Below, in pieces: positions 48,697 through 57,666 of a DNA stretch of 64,000 nt. The DNA comes from JABMRW01 sp964396965 (GTDB taxonomy: Bacteria; Chloroflexota; Dehalococcoidia; Dehalococcoidales; BS750m-G39): the NCBI GenBank assembly GCA_964396965.1, contig CAYNGD010000008.1, forward strand, positions 9,204 through 73,203, in the 5' to 3' direction. Every line of letters starts with the position of its first letter. The first letter of the stretch is position 1. The translations under genes were made by a program, and so were the position numbers. The notes beneath the pieces were generated by a model. The model was not told the DNA's origin. It did not search any database and was given only the letters and a program-made list of their open reading frames with translations.

Positions 48697-49907
48697 TTTC
48701 CTTTCCCCTTTGTTTTTTTGCCCTGCATCCGGGCCTGGGTGCGGGCGGGCAGCCCCCAGAGGTGGATGAAGCCGACGGCGGCGCTCCGGTCAAAGACGTC
48801 ACCCTTGTCGTAAGTTGCCAGGTCGTGGCGGTAGAGGGAGTAGGGGGACTTGCGCCCGACCACAATAGAGCTGCCCTTATGCAGCTTGAGCCTTACCGCG
48901 CCGGTGACGAAGCGCTGGGAAGACTCGATATAGGCGGTCAGGTCCTCCCGGAAGGAGGTGAACCAGAGGCCGTTATAGACCAGGTCGGAATACTCTCCGG
49001 AGATAAGCTGCTTGAAGCGGAGCTGCTCTTTGGATAGCGTCAGCGACTCCAGAGCCTGGTGCGCCTGGATGAGCATTAGCGCCGCCGGGGCCTCGTAGAC
49101 CTCGCGGGACTTGATGCCGACCACCCTATCCTCGATGTGGTCAATTCTACCGACGCCGTGCCTCCCGGCCAGGTCGTTGGCCCGCTCGATAAGGGTGATG
49201 CCGTCCAGCCTGTGGCTATTGAGGGACACCGGAATGCCCTCCTCAAAGCCGACCTCAACGTACTCCGGCTTGTCCGGGGTGTTCTCCACCGGCCTCACCC
49301 AGATAAAGGCATCCTCGGGCGGCTCCGCCCAGGGGTCCTCCATGACGCCGCACTCAATGCTGCGCCCCCAGAGGTTCTGGTCAATGGAGTAGGGGCTCTC
49401 GGCGGTAACCGGGAGGGGGATGGCGTGGCGCTTGGCGTACTTTATCGTCTCCTCGCGGTTCATCTCCCAGTCGCGGGCGGGAGCTAATATCTTCAGGTCT
49501 GGTGCTAAGCCGGCCACGCTGACATCGAAGCGAACCTGGTCGTTGCCCTTGCCGGTGCAGCCGTGGGCCACTGACTTGGCCCCCTCTTTGAGCGCCGTCT
49601 CCACTAGCAGCCTGGCCATGAGGGGGCGGGCCAGCGCCGTGGCCAGCGGGTAGTGCCCCTGATACATGGCGTTAGCCTTTAATGCCGGAAAGACAAACTC
49701 CTCGACGAAGGCCTTTCTGGCATCGGCGACTATCGCCTTGACCGCACCCAGTTTAAGCGCCTTTTCTTTAATTGCCAGGAAGTCGGGCTCGTTGCCAACG
49801 TCAACACTGAAGGCGATAACCTCCAGGTCGTACTTCTCCTGCAACCACTTGATGGCCACCGAGGTGTCCACCCCACCGCTGTAAGCCAGCACCACTTTTT
49901 CAGCCAT
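48693..49907 (-). CDS. argG: Argininosuccinate synthase
   Basis: 404 residues. Condenses citrulline and aspartate with ATP. The PP-loop is VVLAYSGGVDTSVAIKWL at the N-terminus, followed by VAHGCTGKGNDQVRFDV and the substrate-binding GRSIECGVMEDPW and SREVYEAPAA motifs. A basic C-terminal tail (~10 residues rich in Lys and Gly) follows the conserved fold. It is the fourth gene of argJ-B-D-G-H. Confidence 0.96.
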   Translation of the reverse strand: MAEKVVLAYSGGVDTSVAIKWLQEKYDLEVIAFSVDVGNEPDFLAIKEKALKLGAVKAIVADARKAFVEEFVFPALKANAMYQGHYPLATALARPLMARLLVETALKEGAKSVAHGCTGKGNDQVRFDVSVAGLAPDLKILAPARDWEMNREETIKYAKRHAIPLPVTAESPYSIDQNLWGRSIECGVMEDPWAEPPEDAFIWVRPVENTPDKPEYVEVGFEEGIPVSLNSHRLDGITLIERANDLAGRHGVGRIDHIEDRVVGIKSREVYEAPAALMLIQAHQALESLTLSKEQLRFKQLISGEYSDLVYNGLWFTSFREDLTAYIESSQRFVTGAVRLKLHKGSSIVVGRKSPYSLYRHDLATYDKGDVFDRSAAVGFIHLWGLPARTQARMQGKKTKGKGK

Positions 49908-49919
49908 AGCAATTCTCCG

Positions 49920-51107
49920 TTATTTTGTCACGCTAACCAGCGCCTCATCCACTATAGCCAGCGCCTCATCGACCTCTTTCCTGCCGATAATGAGCGGGGG
50001 GATAAAGCGGATGGCGTTGGGCTTGAGCTTGTTGACCAGCAGACCACGCTCCAGGCAGGCCATCAGCAGCGGCTGGGCGATATCGCGGTCAAACTCCATC
50101 GCCAACAGCAGCCCACGCCCCCGGACATCGGTGATGAACGGGAACCTGGCCTTCATCCCCTCCAGCTTTTCGATAAAATAGCCACCCACCTCTTTCACCC
50201 TGCCAGCGATATTGTTATCAATAACGAACTTGACCGTGGCGTAGCCGGCGGCGCAGGCCAGAGGGTTGCCGCCGAAGGTAGAGCCGTGCTCACCGGGGAC
50301 GAAGACCGAGGCCTTTTCCTTGGCCAGAATAGCCCCGATGGGCACGCCACCGGCCAGACCCTTGGCCAGGGTCATTATATCAGGTTCGACGCCGTACTGC
50401 TCGTAGGCGAAGAGCGTCCCCGTCCGGCCAATGCCCGTCTGGACTTCATCCAAGATGAGCAGTATGCCCTTCTGGTCGCACCAGTTACGTATGGCGGGCA
50501 GATAGCCGTCATCGGGCAGGTTGACCCCGCCCTCCCCCTGTATCGGCTCCAGCATAATGGCGCAGGTGCGCTCGGTGGTGGCCGTCTTTATCGCCTCGAC
50601 ATCATTGAACTGGACATTGACGAAGCCGGTGGGGAGGGGCGGATAGGGCTCCTGTAAGGCTGCCTGAGCTGTAGCCGCTGTCATGGCTAAGGTACGACCA
50701 TGAAAGGAGCCGGTCAGGGTGATAACCTCAAAAGCTCCATTCAGGTAGAGTTTCCCGTAGCGTCGGGCTAATTTTACTGCGCCTTCATTAGCCTCCACCC
50801 CACTATTGCCGAAGAATACTCTGTCCAGACAGCTGTTCTTTACGAGTAGTTCGGCCAGTTGAAGCTGCGGTATGGTGTAGTACAGATTTGAGGTCTGAAT
50901 GAGCGTCTTTACCTGTTTGGTGACCGCTTCAATCACTACCGGATGGCAATGACCAAGGCTAGTGACAGCCAAGCCAGCAAAAAAGTCCAGGTACTGCCTG
51001 CCCTCATCGTCCCAGACATAGGGCCCCTTGCCCCTGACGATGGTCAGGGGGATGCGCTCGAAGGTCTTCATGTAGTATTTCTTCTCTAGCTCCTGCCAGT
51101 CTGTCAT
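49920..51107 (-). CDS. argD: Acetylornithine aminotransferase
   Basis: 395 residues, class III aminotransferase. VRGKGPYVWDDEGRQYLDF near the N-terminus, LDRVFFGNSGVEANEGAVKL, FHGRTLAMTAATAQA, LILDEVQTGIGRTGTLFAYE and the PLP lysine in MTLAKGLAGGVPIGAILAKE are present. In this operon position it should make N-acetylornithine; related class III enzymes can also act on succinyldiaminopimelate. Confidence 0.94.
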   Translation of the reverse strand: MTDWQELEKKYYMKTFERIPLTIVRGKGPYVWDDEGRQYLDFFAGLAVTSLGHCHPVVIEAVTKQVKTLIQTSNLYYTIPQLQLAELLVKNSCLDRVFFGNSGVEANEGAVKLARRYGKLYLNGAFEVITLTGSFHGRTLAMTAATAQAALQEPYPPLPTGFVNVQFNDVEAIKTATTERTCAIMLEPIQGEGGVNLPDDGYLPAIRNWCDQKGILLILDEVQTGIGRTGTLFAYEQYGVEPDIMTLAKGLAGGVPIGAILAKEKASVFVPGEHGSTFGGNPLACAAGYATVKFVIDNNIAGRVKEVGGYFIEKLEGMKARFPFITDVRGRGLLLAMEFDRDIAQPLLMACLERGLLVNKLKPNAIRFIPPLIIGRKEVDEALAIVDEALVSVTK

Positions 51108-51109
51108 TT

Positions 51110-51901
51110 CTATTTCCCTATAGTTGTGCCGCCGCCCTTTCCGTTAATGTCGTCGAGGAGGGCGTGCGACTGCCGGCCGTCAACGATAACACAGCCCGAC
51201 GAGGCCCCCGAAAAAGCCGTCAGGCAGGCCTTAATCTTGGGAATCATCCCGCCTGAGACCGTACCTGCTGCCATCAAAGCCTCGGCCTCATCAGGGGAGA
51301 GACGGGCCAGCAGATTGCCGGAGTGGTCATTGACACCGGCGACATCGGTCAGGAAGACCAGCTTCTCGGCCTTGATGGCGGCGGCAAGCTCGCCGGCGAC
51401 GATATCGGCATTGATATTGAGGACGCGGGGGGACTTCTCCGCCTTGTCGGCAATGGCCACCGGCGCCACCACCGGTATGTAGCCCGCATTGAGCAGGGTC
51501 TCCAGGGGGGTGGGGTCAATCTTGGCCACCTCACCGACGTAGCCCAGCTCCTTGCTCTTGAGCCGTCCCCGGATGAAAGCCCCATCAACGCCGCTGATGC
51601 CGATGGCCAGGCCGCCGCGGGCGTTGATGTCGGCGACAAGCTCCTTGTTGACCACCCCCACCAGAACCGAGACCACCACCTCAAGGGTCTGTTCGTCAGT
51701 AACGCGCTCGCCGTTGATAAACCTGGTCTCGATGCCCCTCTTCTCCAGCCAGCTGGTTATCAGCTTGCCGCCGCCGTGGACGACCACCACCGACCTGCCC
51801 TGCTGCTGGAGAGAGACAATATCGGCGATGGTGGTATCGTGGCTGCCCAGAGTGGCACCGCCCAGCTTGACTACGATTGCTTTATCCAATTTACCCCCCA
51901 T
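51110..51901 (-). CDS. argB: Acetylglutamate kinase
   Basis: 263 residues, amino acid kinase fold. IVVKLGGATLG at the N-terminus, VVVHGGGKLITSWLEKRG, the acetylglutamate site around NADIVAGELAAAIKAEKLVFLT and SGGMIPKIKACLTAFSGA. ATG 51901 is used; TTG 51889 with GGGGGGT upstream is an alternative that removes four residues. It starts three bases after argJ. Confidence 0.94.
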   Translation of the reverse strand: MGGKLDKAIVVKLGGATLGSHDTTIADIVSLQQQGRSVVVVHGGGKLITSWLEKRGIETRFINGERVTDEQTLEVVVSVLVGVVNKELVADINARGGLAIGISGVDGAFIRGRLKSKELGYVGEVAKIDPTPLETLLNAGYIPVVAPVAIADKAEKSPRVLNINADIVAGELAAAIKAEKLVFLTDVAGVNDHSGNLLARLSPDEAEALMAAGTVSGGMIPKIKACLTAFSGASSGCVIVDGRQSHALLDDINGKGGGTTIGK

Positions 51902-51904
51902 ACT

Positions 51905-53116
51905 CTATGTCATATACTTACTGTTAATGGCCACATATTCCCCGGAGAGGTCGCAGCCCCAGGCGGTGGCCCTTCCCTCCCCCAGATTGAGGCTCACCCT
52001 CAGGTTTACCTCCTCGCCCTTTAAAAGCCTGTTTATCTCCCGCCTGCCGGACTTCAGGGCCCGGCCCGCTTTGACCACCTGAATATCGCCCAGGTAGAGG
52101 TCAATTTTAGTCTCCTCCATCTCGGCGCCGCTCCTCCCCACCGCTGCCACCACCCGCCCCCAGTTGGGGTCGGCGCCATGGACCGCCGTCTTGACCAGCG
52201 CCGAGCTTACCACCGCCCGGGCCGCCCACCTTGCCTGAGCCAAATCGGCGGCGCCGTCAACGGTCACCTCAATGAGCCGGGTCGCCCCCTCGCCGTCGGC
52301 GGCGATAAGCCGGGCCAGATGGAGGCAGACCCGCTCCAGCGCCTGCTCAAAAGCAGACGCCAGCGGACTACCCGCCGTTATCGGCTGGCCGCCGGCCAGC
52401 CCGTTGGCCAGAATCAGAACCATATCGCTGGGACTGGTATCGCCGTCAATAGAGACCATATTAAACGAGGCGTCAACCGCCCTCTTCAGCGCTCCTTGAA
52501 GAAAGCCCCTCTCCACGGCGGCATCGGTGGTGAGAAAGCAGAGCAGGGTGGCCATATTTGGGTGAATCATCCCCGAACCCTTGGCCGTCCCGCCGATGGT
52601 GAACCGGCTTTCCCCCAGCCGGACGCTGACCGCCGTCTCTTTGGGGATGGTGTCGGTGGTCATCATCGCTTTGGCCAGGTCGTGGCCGCCTTCGCGGGAC
52701 ATGATAATCATCTCCACCGCCGGCCTGATAAGCCTCATCGGCAGGGGCACCCCGATAACGCCGGTGCTGGCCACCAGAACCTCCTCCGGGGATATGCCGA
52801 TGCCCCCGGCTACCAGACTGGCTACCTCGGCGGCATCAACCAGGCCGTGCTCTCCGGTAAATGAGTTGGAACAACCGCTGTTGACCACCACCGCCCTCCC
52901 CTTCTCCAGCCGCTGCCGGGTAAGCTGCACCGGTGCCCCCTTGAGCTGGCTGGTGGTAAATACGCCCGCCGCAGTACAGGGCGTCTCGGAAAAGAGGACG
53001 GCCAGGTCTAATTTACCAGCGGCTCTCTTGTTTATCCCGGCGCTAACCGCACCGGCGAAAAACCCCTCGGGCGAGGTGACCGTACCCCCCGGGACGGCCT
53101 TGATTTGGGCTTCCAT
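51905..53116 (-). CDS. argJ: Glutamate N-acetyltransferase/amino-acid acetyltransferase
   Basis: Ornithine acetyltransferase; recycles the acetyl group in the cyclic arginine pathway. The self-cleavage site is MIHPNMATLLCFLTTDA, with the Thr after Ala as nucleophile; other motifs are FTTSQLKGAPVQLTRQ, VVNSGCSNSFTGEHG and the C-terminal HGADPNWGRVVAA. ATG 53116 starts MEAQIKAVPGG and gives 403 residues; an upstream ATG at 53164 would overlap the promoter. It is first in argJ-B-D-G-H-rpe; argC and argF are elsewhere. Confidence 0.95.
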   Translation of the reverse strand: MEAQIKAVPGGTVTSPEGFFAGAVSAGINKRAAGKLDLAVLFSETPCTAAGVFTTSQLKGAPVQLTRQRLEKGRAVVVNSGCSNSFTGEHGLVDAAEVASLVAGGIGISPEEVLVASTGVIGVPLPMRLIRPAVEMIIMSREGGHDLAKAMMTTDTIPKETAVSVRLGESRFTIGGTAKGSGMIHPNMATLLCFLTTDAAVERGFLQGALKRAVDASFNMVSIDGDTSPSDMVLILANGLAGGQPITAGSPLASAFEQALERVCLHLARLIAADGEGATRLIEVTVDGAADLAQARWAARAVVSSALVKTAVHGADPNWGRVVAAVGRSGAEMEETKIDLYLGDIQVVKAGRALKSGRREINRLLKGEEVNLRVSLNLGEGRATAWGCDLSGEYVAINSKYMT

Positions 53117-53123
53117 TACCCAA

Positions 53124-53152
53124 AATATAGCACACTGGATTGTGTATGACAA
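53124..53152 (-). promoter_or_regulatory. argJ operon promoter, leaderless arrangement
   Basis: On the minus strand TTGTCA (53152-53147) and TATATT (53129-53124) are 17 bases apart. Seven bases separate the -10 from the argJ ATG, so the six-gene arginine operon should begin at or within a base or two of the start codon. No ARG box can be recognised. Confidence 0.65.
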
Positions 53153-53158
53153 CGAGAC

Positions 53159-53187
53159 TTGCAATCTCTCCCCAATAACGATAAACT
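53159..53187 (+). promoter_or_regulatory. Promoter of the FAH-family gene
   Basis: TTGCAA (53159-53164) and TAAACT (53182-53187) are 17 bases apart, 11 bases before the ATG at 53199. The element is back to back with the argJ promoter, so the two cannot be occupied without mutual influence. Confidence 0.45.
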
Positions 53188-53198
53188 CAATCTAAATT

Positions 53199-53957
53199 AT
53201 GAAAATCGTGCGTTTTGCTGCTGAGAATAAGGTAGTTTATGGCATCCTGGAAGGTGACCACATTCAGGCTATTGAAGATGAGCCTTTCCATAGCCTCAAG
53301 CGCTCAGACCACGGTTATCTCTTAAGCGAGGTTAAACTGTTTTTCCCCTGCGTACCCAGCAAAGTGGTGGCTATAGGACTCAACTACCGCAAACATGCTG
53401 AAGAGGTCAAGGTACACCTGCCCGAAAACCCGCTAATTTTCCTCAAGCCATCGACGGCGGTAATAGGGCCGGAAGATAGTATTATCTATCCCCCCTCTTC
53501 GTCAAGGGTTGACTACGAGGGGGAGCTGGGGGTAGTAATAAAGAAAGCGGCACGGAGGGTAACGGCTGCCAAGGCACTGGACTACGTCCTTGGCTACACC
53601 TGCTTTAACGATGTCACCGCCCGCGACCTTCAGTACCACGATAAGCAGTGGACCCGCGCCAAGGGCTTCGACACATTTGCACCGATGGGGCCATGTATCG
53701 AGACCAAGCTTGAGCCTGGAAATGTCGTCCTGGGAACTTACCTTAACGGAGAGCTTAAACAGCACACCAGCACCAGCGACCTTATCTTCTCTGTCCCCGA
53801 ACTGATCAGCTTTATCTCCCACGTGATGACCCTGCTGCCGGGGGATGTTATCGCTACCGGGACGCCCAGCGGTATCAGCCCGATGTACCCCGGCGATACT
53901 GTGGAGATTAAGATAGAGGGGATAGGCACACTGAGGAATTACGTGGTCAAGGGCTAG
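53199..53957 (+). CDS. Fumarylacetoacetate hydrolase family protein
   Basis: 252 residues. The FAH fold carries the metal site in SSRVDYEGELGVVIKKAAR and CFNDVTARDLQYHDKQWTRA, with GFDTFAPMGPC and VIATGTPSGISPMYPGD at the C-terminus; an N-terminal DUF2437-like domain (~1-50) precedes it. Relatives are acylpyruvate hydrolases, oxaloacetate decarboxylases or 2-hydroxyhepta-diene isomerases, so the substrate is open. Confidence 0.88.
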   Translation: MKIVRFAAENKVVYGILEGDHIQAIEDEPFHSLKRSDHGYLLSEVKLFFPCVPSKVVAIGLNYRKHAEEVKVHLPENPLIFLKPSTAVIGPEDSIIYPPSSSRVDYEGELGVVIKKAARRVTAAKALDYVLGYTCFNDVTARDLQYHDKQWTRAKGFDTFAPMGPCIETKLEPGNVVLGTYLNGELKQHTSTSDLIFSVPELISFISHVMTLLPGDVIATGTPSGISPMYPGDTVEIKIEGIGTLRNYVVKG

Positions 53958-53990
53958 CTAATCCTATTACCCCCCTTTCTATTACCAGAT

Positions 53991-54240
53991 GTTCTTCTTC
54001 CCGTCCTCCCACCCTACAGAAGTGATGCTTCTTAACGGGGAAATTTCCCTTAATCCCCTTTACCAAAGGAGGGAAACTGCCCACTTTTTAGAGGCCGTTT
54101 TTCTTCCCACCCTGACCCACCCTCAAAGGCTGTGCCTTTAAAACTCCCTCAATATAGGGAGGAGCAGGGGAAACAAGGAAAGTGATAGAAGCGCAGCTTA
54201 TGAGGGCGGGCGGGTATGGGAAGATAGACGTGGGGGGTTA
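53991..54240. repeat. Dispersed intergenic inverted repeat, copy D (two arms)
   Basis: This 280-base convergent gap is almost wholly repeat. The left arm starts at 54096 (CGTTTTTCTTCCCACCCTGA...) and the right arm, its imperfect inverted copy, ends at 54231 (...GGGTATGGGAAGATAGACG). An extra partial left arm lies at 53991-54020 and the internal module TTAATCCCCTTTACCAAAGG at 54050-54069. No ORF is supported in this gap. Confidence 0.8.
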
Positions 54241-54843
54241 TTTGGTATGCGTCCCGTAGGCGATGGACCGCTTCATAAACTCGGGCGGGTACTCGAACTT
54301 CTTGGCGGCCAGAACCACCATCTGCCGCCCCAGGTCAAAGGCTGCCTTCATGCACTTCTCCAGCTTCTTGACGTCACCAGGCGGGCTGGCATAGGCGGCC
54401 ACGTAGTTGGCCGGCAGCATATGGCGGCTGATGATATAGAAATAGAGGTCCTTGACGGCGCTGGCCAGCCCGAAACTGCCGGCGACGGCGACGATACCGC
54501 CCACCTTATTGGCCAGGCTCATATCGGGGTGGCTGGTCACCATTGTCCGGTCAATGATGGTCTTGGCCTGGGCGGCCATGTTATAGAAGTAAACCGGCGT
54601 GCCGAAGATGATGCCGTCCGCCTCGAGCAGCTTCGGGTAAAGCTCCTGCATATCGTCCTGGATATGACACTTCCCAGTCTCGTCACAGGTGCTGCAGCCG
54701 TCGCACGGCTTGATGGTCTTGCCCGACACACTGTAGAGCTCCACCTCGGCCCCCTCCTGCTGCGCTCCTTTGAGCGCTTGGGTTAAAAGTGTCACTGTGT
54801 TTCCCTTCTTGCGGGGACTGCACGAAATAGCCAGAATCTTCAT
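54238..54843 (-). CDS. Flavodoxin-fold NAD(P)H-dependent FMN reductase/iron-sulfur flavoprotein
   Basis: 201 residues. MKILAISCSPRKKGNTVTLL is the FMN phosphate-binding N-terminus; IIFGTPVYFYNMAAQAKTII is the second FMN-contact segment. The Cys-rich insertion KPCDGCSTCDETGKCHIQDD between them is the compact cluster motif of archaeal-type iron-sulfur flavoproteins (Isf), found mainly in strict anaerobes, where they handle electrons or detoxify oxygen species. It lies 24 bases downstream of mutS on the same strand. Confidence 0.87.
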   Translation of the reverse strand: MKILAISCSPRKKGNTVTLLTQALKGAQQEGAEVELYSVSGKTIKPCDGCSTCDETGKCHIQDDMQELYPKLLEADGIIFGTPVYFYNMAAQAKTIIDRTMVTSHPDMSLANKVGGIVAVAGSFGLASAVKDLYFYIISRHMLPANYVAAYASPPGDVKKLEKCMKAAFDLGRQMVVLAAKKFEYPPEFMKRSIAYGTHTK

Positions 54844-54867
54844 CTTTTCTCCCTTTCTTCTAAATCA

Positions 54868-57426
54868 CTAACCCTCTTTTGCCTTCTTCTGAAGCTCGTA
54901 GAGCCGGGTAATGGCCTCCAGCGGCGTCATCGAGTCAATGTCCAGCTTCTCCAGCTCTTCGAAGAGAGGCGATTTCGGCGACATTAACGGCAGCTGGCGG
55001 GGTAGAGCCTCCCTGCGGCGGCGCTTGGTTAAAGCCTGCTTGCTGCCGTCCTCTAACTCCTCTAAGACCTCGCGGGCGCGGTGGACCACCGCCCGGGGCA
55101 GCCCGGCCAGCTTGGCCACGTGGATGCCGTAGCTCTTATCAACCCCGCCGGGGACGATTTTATATAAAAAGGTGACCTCTCCCCTGTCTTCGGCGACGGC
55201 GACATTAAAGTTCTTGACGCGGGGCAGGAAACTGGCCAGCTCGACCAGCTCGTGGTAGTGGGTGGCGAAGAGTGTCTTAGCACCCAGTTTGGGGTAGGAG
55301 TGGATGTACTCAGCGACGGCGCGGGCGATGGCCAGCCCGTCGTAGGTGCTGGTGCCCCGCCCGATCTCGTCTAAGATAATCAGGGAGCGTGGGGTGGCGT
55401 TGTTCAGGATATTGGCCGTCTCTACCATCTCCACCATGAAGGTGGACTGGCCGGCGGTCAGGTCTTCACGGGCGCCAATGCGGGTGAAGATGCGGTCAAC
55501 CAGGCCGATGGTGGCCGAGGTGGCGGGGACGAAGCTGCCAACCTGCGCTAAAAGCACGATTAAGGCCACCTGCCTGAGATAGGTAGACTTGCCCGACATG
55601 TTGGGGCCGGTGAGGACGATTAGCTGGGCGTCGTCGTTGGAAAGAAAAGTATCGTTGGGGACGAAGCTGCCTTCAGGCAAAGTCCTCTCGACAACGGGGT
55701 GGCGTCCGCCGGAAATATTTATCTCGTTTCCGGTGGTGAGGGTGGGGCGGACATAGCTGTGGCGGACGGCTACCTCGGCCATCGAGGAGAAGGCGTCTAT
55801 ATCGGCCAGAGCGCCCGCCGATGCCGAGATGCGCTCGGAATCCGCCCCCACCTGCCCGCAGACCTGCCTAAAGAGCTGTACTTCCAATTCTGAAATCCTG
55901 TCCTGGGCGTTTAGAATCAATGACTCATACTCTTTTAGTTCCGGGGTGAAGAAGCGCTCACCGTTAACCAGTGTCTGCTTGCGGATATATTCCGGGGGCA
56001 CCTGAGCCAGGTTGGGCTTGGAAACCTCGATGTAGTAGCCGAAGACCTTGTTAAAACCGACTTTGAGCGACCTGATGCCGGTCTTCTCCCGCTCGGTCTT
56101 CTCCAAATCGGCCAAATACTGTTTGGCGTTCTTGGAAGAGCCGCGCAAATTGTCCAGCTCCTCGGAGAAGCCCGGCTTGATGACGCCTCCCTGCTCCAGG
56201 CCGCCCGGCGACTCCACGATGGCCCTAGCAATCAAATCAACGACCTCGGGGCAGGGCTTTAAGTTACTTCTAAGCCAGGCGGCCGGCTCAAGCACCTCAA
56301 TAAGCTTGGGTATAATTTCAAGGCTGCGGCGGAGGGCGGTAAGCTCACGGGGGATGGCGATGCCGCCCTTTATCCGGTTAATCAGGCGCTCTATATCGGC
56401 CACCTCGCCAAGTAGAGATATGGTCTGGCGGCAAGCCAGCGTACTTTCGGTGAACCATTCTATAGCGTCCTGCCGCTGGTTCAGTTCTGCTATGTCAAGC
56501 AGGGGCCGGCCCAGCCAGCGCCGGAGGAGCCGCCCCCCCATCGCCGTTTTAGTTAAATCAATGCTGAAAAGCAGCGAGCCGGCGGCAGTACCGGAGCGGC
56601 TGGACTGGAAAAGCTCCAGGTTTCTTTGGGTCTGCACGTCCAGCGCCATAAAAGAGTCGGTGGTATAGGTGGTGAGGTGGCTGAGCTGCCCCAGCACCCC
56701 CTTCTGCGTCTCCTCAAGGTAGTGAATGATAGCCCCGGCTGCCCTAACCGCCAATGGCAGATGGCCGCAGCCGTAGCCGTCCAGGGTGGAAACGCCGAAG
56801 TGTTTAAGAAGGGCCTGGGTGGCGACATCAAGCTCGAACCAGTAGTCCTCAAGGCGGGTCAGCGAGGCCTTCAAGCCTGAATCGGGAAGCTCGGCGCTCT
56901 CGGGGGCGATAATCTCCGAAGGCCTGAGCCTCTCCAGCTCGGGGACAAGGCGGTGGGGAGGCAACCGGGTGGTGGCGAACTCGCTGGTGGTGATGTCAAC
57001 GTAGGCCAGCCCCACCCCGTCCTCACCCCAGACCAGGCTGACCAGATAGTTGTTGGCCCTGCTGTCGAGCAGGCCGGGCTCGACCACCGTCCCCGGCGTC
57101 ACCAGCCGGACTACCTCACGCTGAACCAGCCCTTTAGTCTCGCCGGGCCTGGTCACCTGCTCGCAGATGGCCACCTTATAGCCCCGATTTATCAGTCTCG
57201 CCAGGTAGTTGTCTAAAGCGTGGTAGGGGATGCCCGCCATCGGCACCTTGTGCCCCTTGCCCATCCCCCGCGAGGTTAAAACAATCTCCAGCTCCCGCGA
57301 GGTCAGCCGGGCGTCCTCGTCGAAGGTCTCGTAGAAATCGCCCAGGCGGAAGAGCACAATCGCCTTGGGGTACTGCTGCCTGATTTTGAGGTACTGGCGG
57401 CGGATGGGGGTGACAGCCTCTTTCAT
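54868..57426 (-). CDS. mutS: DNA mismatch repair protein MutS
   Basis: 852 residues, MutS1. The mismatch-binding FxE motif is in VLFRLGDFYETFDEDARL, followed by the connector, lever and clamp domains and the ATPase: Walker A LTGPNMSGKSTYLRQ, the switch region and Walker B LIILDEIGRGTSTYDGLAIA with KTLFATHYHEL. No mutL is adjacent. The predicted -10 (TAGAAT, 57441-57436) lies nine bases before the ATG within a perfect palindrome, so the transcript may be leaderless. Confidence 0.97.
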   Translation of the reverse strand: MKEAVTPIRRQYLKIRQQYPKAIVLFRLGDFYETFDEDARLTSRELEIVLTSRGMGKGHKVPMAGIPYHALDNYLARLINRGYKVAICEQVTRPGETKGLVQREVVRLVTPGTVVEPGLLDSRANNYLVSLVWGEDGVGLAYVDITTSEFATTRLPPHRLVPELERLRPSEIIAPESAELPDSGLKASLTRLEDYWFELDVATQALLKHFGVSTLDGYGCGHLPLAVRAAGAIIHYLEETQKGVLGQLSHLTTYTTDSFMALDVQTQRNLELFQSSRSGTAAGSLLFSIDLTKTAMGGRLLRRWLGRPLLDIAELNQRQDAIEWFTESTLACRQTISLLGEVADIERLINRIKGGIAIPRELTALRRSLEIIPKLIEVLEPAAWLRSNLKPCPEVVDLIARAIVESPGGLEQGGVIKPGFSEELDNLRGSSKNAKQYLADLEKTEREKTGIRSLKVGFNKVFGYYIEVSKPNLAQVPPEYIRKQTLVNGERFFTPELKEYESLILNAQDRISELEVQLFRQVCGQVGADSERISASAGALADIDAFSSMAEVAVRHSYVRPTLTTGNEINISGGRHPVVERTLPEGSFVPNDTFLSNDDAQLIVLTGPNMSGKSTYLRQVALIVLLAQVGSFVPATSATIGLVDRIFTRIGAREDLTAGQSTFMVEMVETANILNNATPRSLIILDEIGRGTSTYDGLAIARAVAEYIHSYPKLGAKTLFATHYHELVELASFLPRVKNFNVAVAEDRGEVTFLYKIVPGGVDKSYGIHVAKLAGLPRAVVHRAREVLEELEDGSKQALTKRRRREALPRQLPLMSPKSPLFEELEKLDIDSMTPLEAITRLYELQKKAKEG

Positions 57427-57435
57427 CTCAAGCCT

Positions 57436-57595
57436 ATTCTACTAGAATCCGGGCCCAAAAAGAAGGGGGAAATATCCCTACGTTTTACTTCCCACCCTGA
57501 CCCACCCTCAAAGGCTGTGGCTTTAAAACACCCCCCAAAAAGGGGGGGGGGGGGGGAGGGGTAAAAGAAATTTGGGCGGGGGGGTAAGGACAGGT
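57436..57595. repeat. Dispersed intergenic inverted repeat, copy E, with palindrome and G15 tract
   Basis: The 57427-57606 part of the mutS upstream gap holds the palindrome ATTCTACTAGAAT (57436-57448), a left repeat arm from 57481 (CGTTTTACTTCCCACCCTGA...), the sequence CACCCCCCAAAAA, a run of 15 G residues (57542-57556) and a degenerate right arm (TTTGGGCGGGGGGGTAAGGA from 57571). No ORF is supported. Confidence 0.7.
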
Positions 57596-57606
57596 GGAAA
57601 AAACTA

Positions 57607-57635
57607 TTGACACCCGTTACGCTTAAGTATATCCT
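57607..57635 (+). promoter_or_regulatory. Promoter of the DUF4870 gene
   Basis: TTGACA (57607-57612) and TATCCT (57630-57635) are 17 bases apart, 31 bases before the ATG at 57667, with AAAGGAG as ribosome-binding site. Confidence 0.65.
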
Positions 57636-57666
57636 GTTATCCAGCAAACCCCAAAGGAGATAGCCA

